Assembly: GCA_023245865.1 (NCBI GenBank)
Contig: JAHFJN010000001.1
Coordinates: 612,722-676,721, forward strand
Direction: 5' to 3'
DNA from: Candidatus Peribacteria bacterium
GTDB lineage: Bacteria; Patescibacteriota; Gracilibacteria; Peribacterales; Peribacteraceae
Length of the DNA stretch: 64,000 bases
Positions within the stretch are counted from its first letter, which is position 1. Each line of letters starts with the position of its first letter. Below, in pieces: positions 9,271-17,926 of the stretch. The notes beneath the pieces were generated by a model that was not told the DNA's origin, searched no databases, and worked only from the letters and a program-made list of their open reading frames with translations. Position numbers and translations under genes: made by a program.

Positions 9271-10053
9271 TTATTTGAAGCTCTTTTGGTAACCAGCTGC
9301 AGTGGCCGCTTTTTCGGAGTCAAAACACATCAATTCACTTAGAGGCTCCTTGAAGAATTCGCTGTCTTTTGTGTAGTAAAGTTTCTGACCCTCATGCAGT
9401 CCTGCTCTAATCGTGCAGAGCGTTTCTTTGTCAGACTTACTCAACACTTCCACTGTGAAATCGTCGTATGCGCCAGTGATCAAAAACTCATAACTATCGT
9501 CGCCCTTAACGCTGCTCTGGGTGACAACCACGGGGATACGATTGAAGTGGCAACTGAAACCCTCCCGAATGTATTCATATTTGTACCAACAGTACTGCAT
9601 CTCAAGATACTCATCGTCTGTGAGATAGCCTCTCGCAAAGTCAGCACGGTGGCTCTCCGTGGACTTCGTGAGCTTGCCGCTTCGGAGATCCTTATCAAAT
9701 CCCTGCACCGAAATCTTCTCATTCTTTCTCGTAACTTCTAAAACAGCCTGTGTTCCCAAATAGCTTTCCTCCGAACCCGTAATACGAATTTTCCACTGGG
9801 GGTTTTGAAGAAGGTTGATTGGGAAGAATCCTGCTTTCTTTGTAGAAGTAGTTTTTGCAGATGCGCTGCTTACCTGAGATTGCTGCCTCCAACTCGGCTT
9901 TATTGCTCTTCGAGGCGCAACTTGGGTGGTCGTAGAAGACTTCAGTTTTGCACTCGATGAAGATCCCTGTGTCGCAGCAATCGCTGGACTGAAATTGAAA
10001 AGGGAAGCTACTAATGCTGCTGCGAGAATTGGACGGTACATACGCATATTCAT
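9271..10053 (-). CDS. Secreted hypothetical protein
   Basis: N-terminal signal peptide MNMRMYRPILAAALVASLFNFSPAIAA; low-complexity Ser/Thr linker. Confidence 0.55.
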   Translation of the reverse strand: MNMRMYRPILAAALVASLFNFSPAIAATQGSSSSAKLKSSTTTQVAPRRAIKPSWRQQSQVSSASAKTTSTKKAGFFPINLLQNPQWKIRITGSEESYLGTQAVLEVTRKNEKISVQGFDKDLRSGKLTKSTESHRADFARGYLTDDEYLEMQYCWYKYEYIREGFSCHFNRIPVVVTQSSVKGDDSYEFLITGAYDDFTVEVLSKSDKETLCTIRAGLHEGQKLYYTKDSEFFKEPLSELMCFDSEKAATAAGYQKSFK

Positions 10054-10068
10054 GTAAGTAGAGAGGAA

Positions 10069-10818
10069 TTAGTTGCAGTTCAAAGCTTTGCGCCATCCTG
10101 CTGCTTTTGCTTCGCTCTCAGAACAGAACCAACGCTCGCCAGCAGATGCATCGATCTGAGTTGCGTTATAGCTTCCGCAGCCCTCTACGTGGTAAATCTT
10201 CTCTTTGCTTGTACTGATATTTCCTTTGATTGTGCATGAGCCTGATTCCGAAGATACTGAGGACTTCGAACTGCTCTGCCTCATAGTTGCAGTTGAAGAT
10301 GAGGATTTCGAAGATGTCTTTGAATAATCACACTTCGCTCCCCAAAGACCCTTTTGTGATTCGGAAGCTCCCTTTTCAAGCTCGTTGTATTGTTCAAGGC
10401 GAGGGTGCGGGTAACTCTTATAGCTGAAGGCGAAGCCGTCTTTGATCATCTGCGCTCCGATGTCTTTGTCTTTGATACTTACGTACCTAAGTAACCGTCC
10501 ATACTTGTCCTTATCTTCGACTGGGTTCTTTTCGAGAGTCACCTTCTTTCGGTTTAAGAGTGCTTTCATTTTTGCTGAAGCTTCCTTTCCGTAGCATTGG
10601 ACCGTCTTGCGAGGGTCCACAGTCTCAGGAGTATCAATACCGATGATCCGAACCTTCTCCAACTTACCAGTTGAAAGCTTCACTTGAACGGTATCGCCAT
10701 CGACAACTCTTACCACCGTTGCGCTCTCATTTCCTGTCGCAGTAGCGGCAAGTGCAAGCGGAGATAGGCTGAGTACGCAGCTGGCAATAGCAGCATATTT
10801 GAATAAATGTCTTCTCAT
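10069..10818 (-). CDS. Secreted thermonuclease (SNase-like) with C-terminal Cys-containing sunset/Excalibur-like domain
   Basis: Signal peptide MRRHLFKYAAIASCVLSLSPLALA; TVVRVVDGDTVQVKL, RIIGIDTPETVD, CYGKEAS, DKYGRLLRYV are SNase motifs; C-terminal YHVEGCGSYNATQIDASAGERWFCSESEAKAAGWRKALNC. Confidence 0.9.
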   Translation of the reverse strand: MRRHLFKYAAIASCVLSLSPLALAATATGNESATVVRVVDGDTVQVKLSTGKLEKVRIIGIDTPETVDPRKTVQCYGKEASAKMKALLNRKKVTLEKNPVEDKDKYGRLLRYVSIKDKDIGAQMIKDGFAFSYKSYPHPRLEQYNELEKGASESQKGLWGAKCDYSKTSSKSSSSTATMRQSSSKSSVSSESGSCTIKGNISTSKEKIYHVEGCGSYNATQIDASAGERWFCSESEAKAAGWRKALNCN

Positions 10819-10854
10819 AAAAATGGGGGAATTGCGGTTTAGTGTATCTCTTAT

Positions 10855-10870
10855 ATTGCTATATAGCAAT
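10855..10870. promoter_or_regulatory. Perfect 16-bp palindrome ATTGCTATATAGCAAT upstream of the thermonuclease gene
   Basis: Read directly; near-copy at 2023-2038. Confidence 0.5.
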
Positions 10871-10882
10871 TACACAGAATAT

Positions 10883-11188
10883 TCATTCTGTGACATACAT
10901 ATTTATCCTCATGCTGGATGCATAGAGCAACCCAAGACACCTCCTACAGGCATACTGTCCGCAGTCCTGGCGATAAAGATTTAGGAATGCCTGATCGCAT
11001 CGAGGACAAAGGAAGTAATATCTATACCCATTTCTCAGATTGGTGAGCATCCCAGATACTTGAAGCTCCTGGATGCCGAATCTGCCTTCCAGCTGCAATA
11101 TTGCTCCTATAGAAAAATCAGGGATTGCGGCTCGCACATCGTGAATTGTGAGCTTTTCAGCCCGCTCAATTAGAGAGGCTTTCGACAT
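10883..11188 (-). CDS. Small Cys4 zinc-knuckle protein, island-associated
   Basis: FLCPRCDQAFLNLYRQDCGQYACRRCLGLLYAS: paired CxxC motifs. Confidence 0.55.
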   Translation of the reverse strand: MSKASLIERAEKLTIHDVRAAIPDFSIGAILQLEGRFGIQELQVSGMLTNLRNGYRYYFLCPRCDQAFLNLYRQDCGQYACRRCLGLLYASSMRINMYVTE

Positions 11189-11810
11189 GAAGAGGCTTTG
11201 AGGAATCTGCTAAATCTTTAGGAGGCACGCCTTGATTGATCTGCTGGTTCTGAGCAAAGAACGCATTCTTCGCTTTCACATGTATTGGTGGATTGCACAG
11301 ATTTTGAAGTGTCTGTGTAATTCGAATGATCTGATCATTGGCTGTCTCGATACCTAGACGCGCCTCCTTCATGTATCTGGTTTTATCAGGGTCATAACTA
11401 TACGAAGTGGTTGTGTCATCTTCATTAGATTTGTACTTAGAAGCGTGAAGCATTTTTTCGTAGGACCATGACATACTCCAAGCAGATACCAAACGATCAA
11501 TCAGTATTCTCTTATAGGCGGTATCGCCTTTGAATTCATCGAGCAGTTCTGTATGAAGCCTTTCCGCTGCACCTTTCAACTGCTTATCTGCAAGCGTCAC
11601 AGGCAGTCGCCCCCCGTGGAGTAAAACGCGAACATTTACTTTTGCTTCAACTGCTGATGCCTCCGCATACTCAGCCTTTGTAAGCTTTTTCTTTGACGAC
11701 TTTTCTAGCAGTTTGAAAAACGTGAGGTCATCCATACGATCTTCATATGCCAATTTCGATTCCTCAGGCTTCTGAGGGTGTTCCTTAACGATGAGATCGA
11801 GAGTAGCCAT
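11166..11810 (-). CDS. Hypothetical protein
   Basis: Continuous ORF from MATLDLIVKEHPQKPEESK; same strand and tight spacing with neighbours. Confidence 0.5.
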   Translation of the reverse strand: MATLDLIVKEHPQKPEESKLAYEDRMDDLTFFKLLEKSSKKKLTKAEYAEASAVEAKVNVRVLLHGGRLPVTLADKQLKGAAERLHTELLDEFKGDTAYKRILIDRLVSAWSMSWSYEKMLHASKYKSNEDDTTTSYSYDPDKTRYMKEARLGIETANDQIIRITQTLQNLCNPPIHVKAKNAFFAQNQQINQGVPPKDLADSSKPLHVESLSN

Positions 11811-11826
11811 AGTGAGAAGAGTAAAT

Positions 11827-12792
11827 TTACAAATCGAACCCATTTTCATTGTTCATATTCACATCAAGCGCAGCAGCTAAAGGCGGCTGATTGCCCTGTC
11901 TAGCGCTCTGTAGCCTCTGAAGCTCGTGAAGAGAATGCATGTACATCCGATGAAGATTGGACTCCCCACGGTGGATAGCTAACAGTTCTTTTTCGGGTGG
12001 AATGAGTCTTGAATCCTCTTCAGCCATATCCCTCTCCATCTCCATTGCTTCCCACATCCGCAAGCGCACTTTTGCATTCTCAAGCATATACCCTGCGAAT
12101 TCGCGGGCGATTTTGGTCATGTCGATCAATGTCTGCCTATCTTCTTCCGAAATGGCTGGATCAATGATCCTATCTTCCCAACGGACTGCTTCGAATTTAA
12201 CGGCGTGTAGCCGTGACTGCGCTACAAAATCAAAATCCAAGATATGTTTGATCTGTGAAAATTCATGTGTTGTTCCAAACCGATCCCTCAGCTGCTCTCT
12301 GAAATGAGGGCTTAACGGAAGACCAAACCATTCCAGCGCAGTAACGAAATTATCTACTGAATCAACCAATGACTTACATACAAGGCTTGTACGGAAATGC
12401 TCTACATAGTCGATTGTTGGCCGCTCTGCATGTACGAGAAAATGCTGTGTGTCCTCAAGCGAATGCTTCATACGGGCTTCCATGCGGCCTTTTAAGACCA
12501 TCGCGCTTTCCGCTCTAGTGATACGCGCAAGCCTCCACTGGAGCGAAACAATCCTGTCTACTAGAGTCGTTTCAACAATCCCTACGGGTTGAAGCTCTCC
12601 AAAGAATTGTGATCGCATATCTTTATACAGCTCTTCATCCTCAATCTCTTCAAGGACTACAGCCTTTGAGAAAATCCCGTACTTAGTCGCGTTCTTACTA
12701 GATACGGCTTTACCCTGTGGCGTTTTCACACCTCCTAGAAGCGCATTATTGCGATTTGCCGTGAGCTGCTTATCAGAGGTTGAGGTGGTCAT
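11827..12792 (-). CDS. Hypothetical protein of the 'N-x-x-NA-x-x-(S)TGP-x-T-x-x-GK ... NA-x-KHG' type
   Basis: TANRNNALLGGVKTPQGKAVSSKNATKYGIFSKAVVLEEIEDEELY matches a family often seen in genomic islands; function unknown. Confidence 0.55.
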   Translation of the reverse strand: MTTSTSDKQLTANRNNALLGGVKTPQGKAVSSKNATKYGIFSKAVVLEEIEDEELYKDMRSQFFGELQPVGIVETTLVDRIVSLQWRLARITRAESAMVLKGRMEARMKHSLEDTQHFLVHAERPTIDYVEHFRTSLVCKSLVDSVDNFVTALEWFGLPLSPHFREQLRDRFGTTHEFSQIKHILDFDFVAQSRLHAVKFEAVRWEDRIIDPAISEEDRQTLIDMTKIAREFAGYMLENAKVRLRMWEAMEMERDMAEEDSRLIPPEKELLAIHRGESNLHRMYMHSLHELQRLQSARQGNQPPLAAALDVNMNNENGFDL

Positions 12793-12799
12793 GGTTAAA

Positions 12800-12830
12800 A
12801 TATAGTTTGCCACAGCCCAACTATTTTTTG
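12800..12830. promoter_or_regulatory. Candidate operator sharing arms with the integrase/HTH intergenic dyad
   Basis: ATATAGTTTGCCACAGCCCAACTATTTTTTG vs ATATTGTTGGCTTGTAGCCAACTATTATTAA; immediately upstream of the gene starting at 12792. Confidence 0.4.
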
Positions 12831-12905
12831 TAGGGTGCCGTTTGGAATAAAGGAAATCTGACGGTGTGTAATTACGCAGTAGTACTCTTCTGTGCAATAA
12901 GCGAA

Positions 12906-14138
12906 TTACCGTGAACTAGGGACATTGAAGACCATAACGGTAAGTTTCAGTTCCTTGCTCTTATCGCTTGGGTGATGGAAGTCATAGCTGAATGTTGTGG
13001 TGTTCTTAAGATGGGATGATTGAGGAGCGGTCTTCCTGACAAAGCATTCATGCGTTTCCGCTGCCTTTTGAATCTTATTCAAAATCTCGGAGAAGCCTTT
13101 ATTGTTGGAGAAGACGATCAATGAGGTTTTGGTATCTCTCCAAGTTACGTAACTCAAGAGCTGATCGATGGCTTCTTTCATTTGTTTCTCACCCTTCCAA
13201 ATTTTGCATTCAGCAATGAAACAGTGATGATTCTGCCAAAGGACATAGATATCCGTCTTCCCAGCAGCACTGAAGGTCTCAGCTGTGGCATCCAATACAT
13301 ATTGGCTATTCAATGTTAGAAGAAGGAAATCGCGTATCTCAGGTTCATCCAATTTTGTGAAACTCTTCGGGCTTTTCTCCATGTAGAGAGATATGTTCTG
13401 AATTATGCCCAAAATTTCTTCGTATACTCTTTGATCGAGAGCTGGATCAAGCTGTCCTCCCTTTGGTCCTGGTTGAGCTGAATGAATCGTAAGCTCTTTC
13501 CTCTTTAAGGGTATTGGGTAAGTTTTTGGTGCATCAGACCGTATCTTGAGCGGAATGCCGAGTGACGCTGATAGCTGTCTACCCTGGTTCAGCTTGTCTT
13601 TCCTGAGAGTGATTAACTGCACAATCTTTTTCTCTGCTCTTTGATTATAAGCATCGACATCAATTTTCACCCATTCCAAATACTTTCTTATCGTCTCTAA
13701 GTTTTGCTGAATATTATCGCGTAACGATTCTGAATCTCCATTATGAACTCTGTAAGGAATATGGATTTCCTGACTGTGCAAAAAACCCCTTGGAAATGAA
13801 AGCTGATGTGAGGAAGGACGCATTGTTAGTAACGAGCCATCTCCGAAATAAGGTAGAACCACTGTGATATCAGTGGAAGGAACCGACTGCTGCACATCGT
13901 TTATCCAAGTTTCCATAAGTATTTTGGATTCTTTTGGTTCTAACTGATACATCTGATCCTCTCGTAAAATGGGGCAATCGAGGATGGATCGCTGGCGCAC
14001 TAAACTAGCGCACTCCTCTATGGATTTCTCTTCAATCGTCGTTTCGTCAATTTCCTCTACATTTCTAGCAATCTCTGCCTCCATATTTCTCAAGTGGTTG
14101 AAGAGTTCGCCCCTTTCCGTAAACAGAAATTGGTTCAT
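12906..14138 (-). CDS. Putative PD-(D/E)XK-type nuclease (C-terminal), possible defence protein
   Basis: C-terminal ETFSAAGKTDIYVLWQNHHCFIAECKIWKGEKQMKEAIDQLLSYVTWRDTKTSLIVFSN fits the D...ExK restriction-endonuclease fold pattern. Confidence 0.6.
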   Translation of the reverse strand: MNQFLFTERGELFNHLRNMEAEIARNVEEIDETTIEEKSIEECASLVRQRSILDCPILREDQMYQLEPKESKILMETWINDVQQSVPSTDITVVLPYFGDGSLLTMRPSSHQLSFPRGFLHSQEIHIPYRVHNGDSESLRDNIQQNLETIRKYLEWVKIDVDAYNQRAEKKIVQLITLRKDKLNQGRQLSASLGIPLKIRSDAPKTYPIPLKRKELTIHSAQPGPKGGQLDPALDQRVYEEILGIIQNISLYMEKSPKSFTKLDEPEIRDFLLLTLNSQYVLDATAETFSAAGKTDIYVLWQNHHCFIAECKIWKGEKQMKEAIDQLLSYVTWRDTKTSLIVFSNNKGFSEILNKIQKAAETHECFVRKTAPQSSHLKNTTTFSYDFHHPSDKSKELKLTVMVFNVPSSR

Positions 14139-14294
14139 GGCTGTATATTGCTCTGACTTAATCAAAAACGAAACCCACAGATACATTTTACGATATAGAG
14201 CGCTTTATCGATCACACTGCGAGAATTGGAAGGTCGAAGGTCTCCTGTGACTCAGCCCAGAAAGTTCGAATCATCTCCCCTAGGGGCTGCCAGT

Positions 14295-14630
14295 TTACCT
14301 TTTCTTCTTAGGGAGTGAGGATGCAAAAGAGGATGCCTTCTCGACCCACGCAAAGAGATCAGTATCCTTCTTATAACCCGCAGGTTGTACGAAGAGCCAT
14401 CCCCTCATCGGTCTCCCCGTAATGTCCATCACGCGCACATGCGGTTTTTTTAGTTCGATTGTCGCTTCATCGACTGACAGGCGGATCACAAGAAGATCCT
14501 TCCAGATGCCACAACACATGTTGCCGTGAACGAGGAAGGCAATACCACCGAACATATTCTTCTCACTGATACCCGCTCGTGGCAGCAGCATCGGGCGCAT
14601 GCGCTCGGCAAGAGTTTTATCGTAAGGCAT
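14295..14630 (-). CDS. TfoX N-terminal domain protein
   Basis: MPYDKTLAERMRPMLLPRAGISEKNMFGGIAFLVHGNMCCGIWKDLLVIRL is typical TfoX_N. Confidence 0.85.
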   Translation of the reverse strand: MPYDKTLAERMRPMLLPRAGISEKNMFGGIAFLVHGNMCCGIWKDLLVIRLSVDEATIELKKPHVRVMDITGRPMRGWLFVQPAGYKKDTDLFAWVEKASSFASSLPKKKR

Positions 14631-14642
14631 AGAAGCAAAAAA

Positions 14643-15068
14643 TCAGGAGGCAACGCGGGAACTTCCCTCGTTTCTGTAAATGAATCCAAAGAGAAGTCCG
14701 ATCAGTGTGAAATGAATGAAGGTGAATCCCCCCGCAAGAAGAAACCATAGGGTGAGTGATGAGACATGCTGCTTCGCAACTTCGGCGATCACACTGCCAC
14801 TGCCGAAGAACAAGCCCATCAGCCAAAAGAACATAAGTGCTTCCTTCAGTGGATGCTGCCCTCTGCAAAAGCGCGGGAACAACCATGAAAGCAGCCAACC
14901 TTGAATGACCATCGAGAGAATACCAAGGACGAAATTGGGATGATCAAGGTTCGCGTAAACCCCCAGTGCATCGTAGACATTGCGAAACAAGATCAAGTGC
15001 CACGTTGCTCCCAAGGCAAATGTGATAATGATGTATCCAAGCCAGCCAGTGAGAAATTTCTGAGACAT
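14643..15068 (-). CDS. Small multi-pass membrane protein, DUF1761-like
   Basis: Hydrophobic segments; GATWHLILF...RNVYDALG pattern. Confidence 0.5.
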   Translation of the reverse strand: MSQKFLTGWLGYIIITFALGATWHLILFRNVYDALGVYANLDHPNFVLGILSMVIQGWLLSWLFPRFCRGQHPLKEALMFFWLMGLFFGSGSVIAEVAKQHVSSLTLWFLLAGGFTFIHFTLIGLLFGFIYRNEGSSRVAS

Positions 15069-15112
15069 TCAGTGAAAGGAGAAAGACGAAATTATAGCAA
15101 AAACGACGAAAG

Positions 15113-15388
15113 TCACTTGAGTGATCTTTTCCTTGTTACAAAATACCCAATAGCCAAAGCGAAAACTGCCAAAAATGCCAGCCCGCCCACTACCGCAGTG
15201 ATGGGATTACTTTCGGTGGCAACATGCAGTACTTCTAGTTTCTGATGTGCATCGTGACCCAATACCTTCTCCTCGGTTGCCTCTATCTGCTCATGGGTCT
15301 GAGAGGATTTTGCCAGCTGCTCAGCCCGCTCCTGCTCCGCTGTGTGTCCTTCCTCAGCAAGAGAAACAATGGGCCATGTGAAGAGCAA
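15113..15388 (-). CDS. Small single-pass membrane protein with probable signal peptide; start uncertain
   Basis: Frame is open upstream of the tracked TTG (...IKRQISIFLAVTCLLFTWPIVSLA) with no ATG; C-terminal TM and basic tail. Confidence 0.4.
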   Translation of the reverse strand: MLFTWPIVSLAEEGHTAEQERAEQLAKSSQTHEQIEATEEKVLGHDAHQKLEVLHVATESNPITAVVGGLAFLAVFALAIGYFVTRKRSLK

Positions 15389-15423
15389 ACAAGTGACTGC
15401 CAGAAAGATGGAGATTTGCCTCT

Positions 15424-15445
15424 TGATACAATCAGCATTGTATCA
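15424..15445. promoter_or_regulatory. Inverted repeat TGATACAAT-CAGC-ATTGTATCA
   Basis: Perfect 9-bp arms; followed by T-run on + strand, upstream of a minus-strand gene. Confidence 0.4.
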
Positions 15446-15592
15446 TTTTTTCTTTGTTCGTCTAAACAGTAGCATGAAGTAACTGATTCTCTTTCTTCTT
15501 AGCCCATAGGTTGGGGATACCTTTGAGAACATTGTACCAATCAATAGCTGTCTCTATAGTCTTGTTTGTAGCTTGTACGTCACGGGCTGCCC

Positions 15593-15832
15593 TCACACCA
15601 CCGTCTTCCACGAACATGCTTCCTTGCATTTGGCGCAGTACTGTTCGCCGTACTCGTGGCGCTTACCTTGCGTACATGCCGCACTGCAACACCCGGACCG
15701 CATGGAGCGTCTCGCTTCACTGGAAATCACGACCGCCACCTTTTTCCCTTTGAGGTGCTTGCCGCAGTAGTCCTTCCCGCGCGTTTGCTGGTGGCATCCT
15801 TCGACAATGCACTGTTTCTTCGAGGTATACAT
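15593..15832 (-). CDS. Small Cys/His-rich protein
   Basis: MYTSKKQCIVEGCHQQTRGKDYCGKHLKGKKVAVV...CCSAACTQGKRHEYGEQYCAKCKEAC; regular C/H spacing. Confidence 0.45.
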   Translation of the reverse strand: MYTSKKQCIVEGCHQQTRGKDYCGKHLKGKKVAVVISSEARRSMRSGCCSAACTQGKRHEYGEQYCAKCKEACSWKTVV

Positions 15833-15968
15833 GAAAAGAGAGTGTACGCGTCGTGCTCCAAAGAAGCAATGCACCACATCCTGTTTTTGCGCAAAAAGAT
15901 GCGATTTCTCCTGGCTATTGCCTTTCCTGGGGGGTATCCTCTCAGTCTATTTTTTCTCCTACTTTTTT

Positions 15969-16208
15969 ATGGTTACAGGTATTATCAAGACGAAAACAGA
16001 AAAGGGTTTCGGTTTTATCAAGGTCGAAGGATCTGCGGACGTGTTCTTCCATAACAGCGCGTGCAATGGACAGTACGACAGCTTGAACGTCGGTCAGACG
16101 GTCTCGTTCGATTTGGTGCAAGGTGACAAGGGCCCGAAGGCCGAGAATGTCGTCGCTGCAGAGGGCGCCATGGCGGCATCCGGCATGGATGACAGTATGG
16201 CTGCTTAA
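15969..16208 (+). CDS. Cold-shock domain protein (CspA family)
   Basis: MVTGIIKTKTEKGFGFIKVEGSADVFFHNSACNGQYDSLNVGQTVSFDLVQGDKGPKAENV has RNP1/RNP2-type CSD motifs. Confidence 0.9.
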   Translation: MVTGIIKTKTEKGFGFIKVEGSADVFFHNSACNGQYDSLNVGQTVSFDLVQGDKGPKAENVVAAEGAMAASGMDDSMAA

Positions 16209-16233
16209 TCGAGATCACAGAGTATACGCAGGG

Positions 16234-16258
16234 GCCGCGCAACGTGCTGCGGCTTTTT
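16234..16258 (+). terminator. Rho-independent terminator after the csp gene
   Basis: GCCGC-GCAACGTGCT-GCGGC-TTTTT. Confidence 0.65.
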
Positions 16259-16313
16259 GCGTATGGTCAGTCTGAGTAGATCAAAATAGCCTTTTACGCT
16301 ATAATGGTAAGAA

Positions 16314-17912
16314 ATGTCCAAACATACACACTGCATTCTCTGGACGGCGCTCCTCGGGGTATTGCTGATCAACATACTCTCCATGGTAGACAGTCGATTG
16401 ACGGGAACGGTATCGCAGGAATCCATCGTCATCTGCCATGTCCCACCTGATCCCGACGAGACCATGACTATTCTGGCAAACGCACTAAAAGGACATTTGA
16501 AGCACGGCGATTACGAAGGACCCTGTCAGACCTCCTCATCTTCAGCAGGCAGCAATGTCAGCTCCATCGACAGCAGTTCATCTGCTGATTTCAGTGCGAC
16601 TTCTTCATCATCCAGTGAAACCTCATCCTCTTCAAGCAGCTCATCGAGCATGATTAGTGAATCACCATCTTCTTCCAGTACATCGTCTTCCAGCAGCCAA
16701 TCGAGTGAAGCGGTAAGCAGCGACGTGCCACATTGGGCTGCGGATACCTCCTCTGTTGAACAGACGCGATCTGTCTCGATATCGGGTGGGGGTGGGGGTG
16801 GCTGGGTCGACAATACGCCGATTTTCCGCGGGCACGGCCTCGGGGAACACGCGTCGGTATTGGACTTCGTTCTGCACATGCACGGTCTGGAGCCAAGCTC
16901 GACCGATAGCTTTGGCACCGGCTCGCTGCCGATCGACAATCCAGCCATCGATCAGGCACTCAGAGCGCATGCAGCCATTTGCAGTATGTCTCGATATTTT
17001 CAACAACTGCTGATTGCACGACCTACGACCCCCGACTTCTACGTCGAATGGATCGCGACCAGGCTCGCCAATACGATCGGTGAAGATCCCGATGACATGA
17101 AAGAGGCGCTGCTCGGTCGCCCGCATCATCACACGAAAGAGAACACGCTTCCAGAGGACATGCACGAGGAAAAATGTGGCGCGGACCCGTATCTGTATGC
17201 ACCCTCACTTGAGGAGCCGATCAGACACGGTCAGCACACCGACGAAAGTCACCCAATGGAGATGGAGGGAACTCTTCCGGACCTTCACATCATGGATGAG
17301 AGCACTGATAGAACCGTCGACTTCTCCGTCATGCAAGGTACGGACATATTCAAGGACTACGGCACCAGCTTAACGCACGAAATGCACCTGATCATCGTGC
17401 GCGATGATTTCCGCTCCTTCTACCACATTCATCCCAAACGCGATGCATTCGGCGTCTGGCATATTCCGTTCACGCCCGAGATGGGAGGAACCTATTGGTT
17501 GTACGCCAACTTCGCCGATAAAAACGGACACTCATACGCACTGCGCTTCATACGAAACTATCCCGGTGCCACGGGACCCGTCGGCATGACGATTGACATC
17601 AGCCGCGAGCGGGAAGTCGACGGCTATCGCATCCGTCTGGAACCCATGACGACCCCCGATGGCATGGCGTTTGCGTATCACATCACCGATGCAAGCGGCG
17701 AACCGGCACGTCTGGAAAACTTCATGGGTGCGTTCGGGCATAGCGTCATTATTTCCACCGAAGGCTTCTTCATTCACTCGCATCCGTCCATGCGAGCAAA
17801 CGGAGACCCCATCTTCTACGTCGATACGCCCCCGGGAGGATTCTCGCGCATCTTCACGCAGTTCCAAATTAACGGCACCGTCCACACCGTCGTCTTTGAC
17901 TGGGCACACTGA
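16314..17912 (+). CDS. Exported protein: ICHVPP-type domain, Ser-rich linker, C-terminal His/Met-rich domain (possible metal handling)
   Basis: N-terminal TM; IVICHVPPDPDETMTILANALKGHLKHGDYEGPC; long poly-Ser linker then GGGGGGW; C-terminal HEMHLIIVRDDFRSFYHIHPKRDAFGVWHIPFTPEMGGTYWLYANF and FGHSVIISTEGFFIHSHPS. Confidence 0.7.
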   Translation: MSKHTHCILWTALLGVLLINILSMVDSRLTGTVSQESIVICHVPPDPDETMTILANALKGHLKHGDYEGPCQTSSSSAGSNVSSIDSSSSADFSATSSSSSETSSSSSSSSSMISESPSSSSTSSSSSQSSEAVSSDVPHWAADTSSVEQTRSVSISGGGGGGWVDNTPIFRGHGLGEHASVLDFVLHMHGLEPSSTDSFGTGSLPIDNPAIDQALRAHAAICSMSRYFQQLLIARPTTPDFYVEWIATRLANTIGEDPDDMKEALLGRPHHHTKENTLPEDMHEEKCGADPYLYAPSLEEPIRHGQHTDESHPMEMEGTLPDLHIMDESTDRTVDFSVMQGTDIFKDYGTSLTHEMHLIIVRDDFRSFYHIHPKRDAFGVWHIPFTPEMGGTYWLYANFADKNGHSYALRFIRNYPGATGPVGMTIDISREREVDGYRIRLEPMTTPDGMAFAYHITDASGEPARLENFMGAFGHSVIISTEGFFIHSHPSMRANGDPIFYVDTPPGGFSRIFTQFQINGTVHTVVFDWAH

Positions 17913-17926
17913 ACGACCGCCGCACA

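Noticed and set aside
16526-17165. Minus-strand ORFs over the Ser-rich region
   Set aside because: Produced by the repetitive TCA/TCT/AGC serine codons read in reverse; plus-strand frame has a signal/TM helix and conserved domains.
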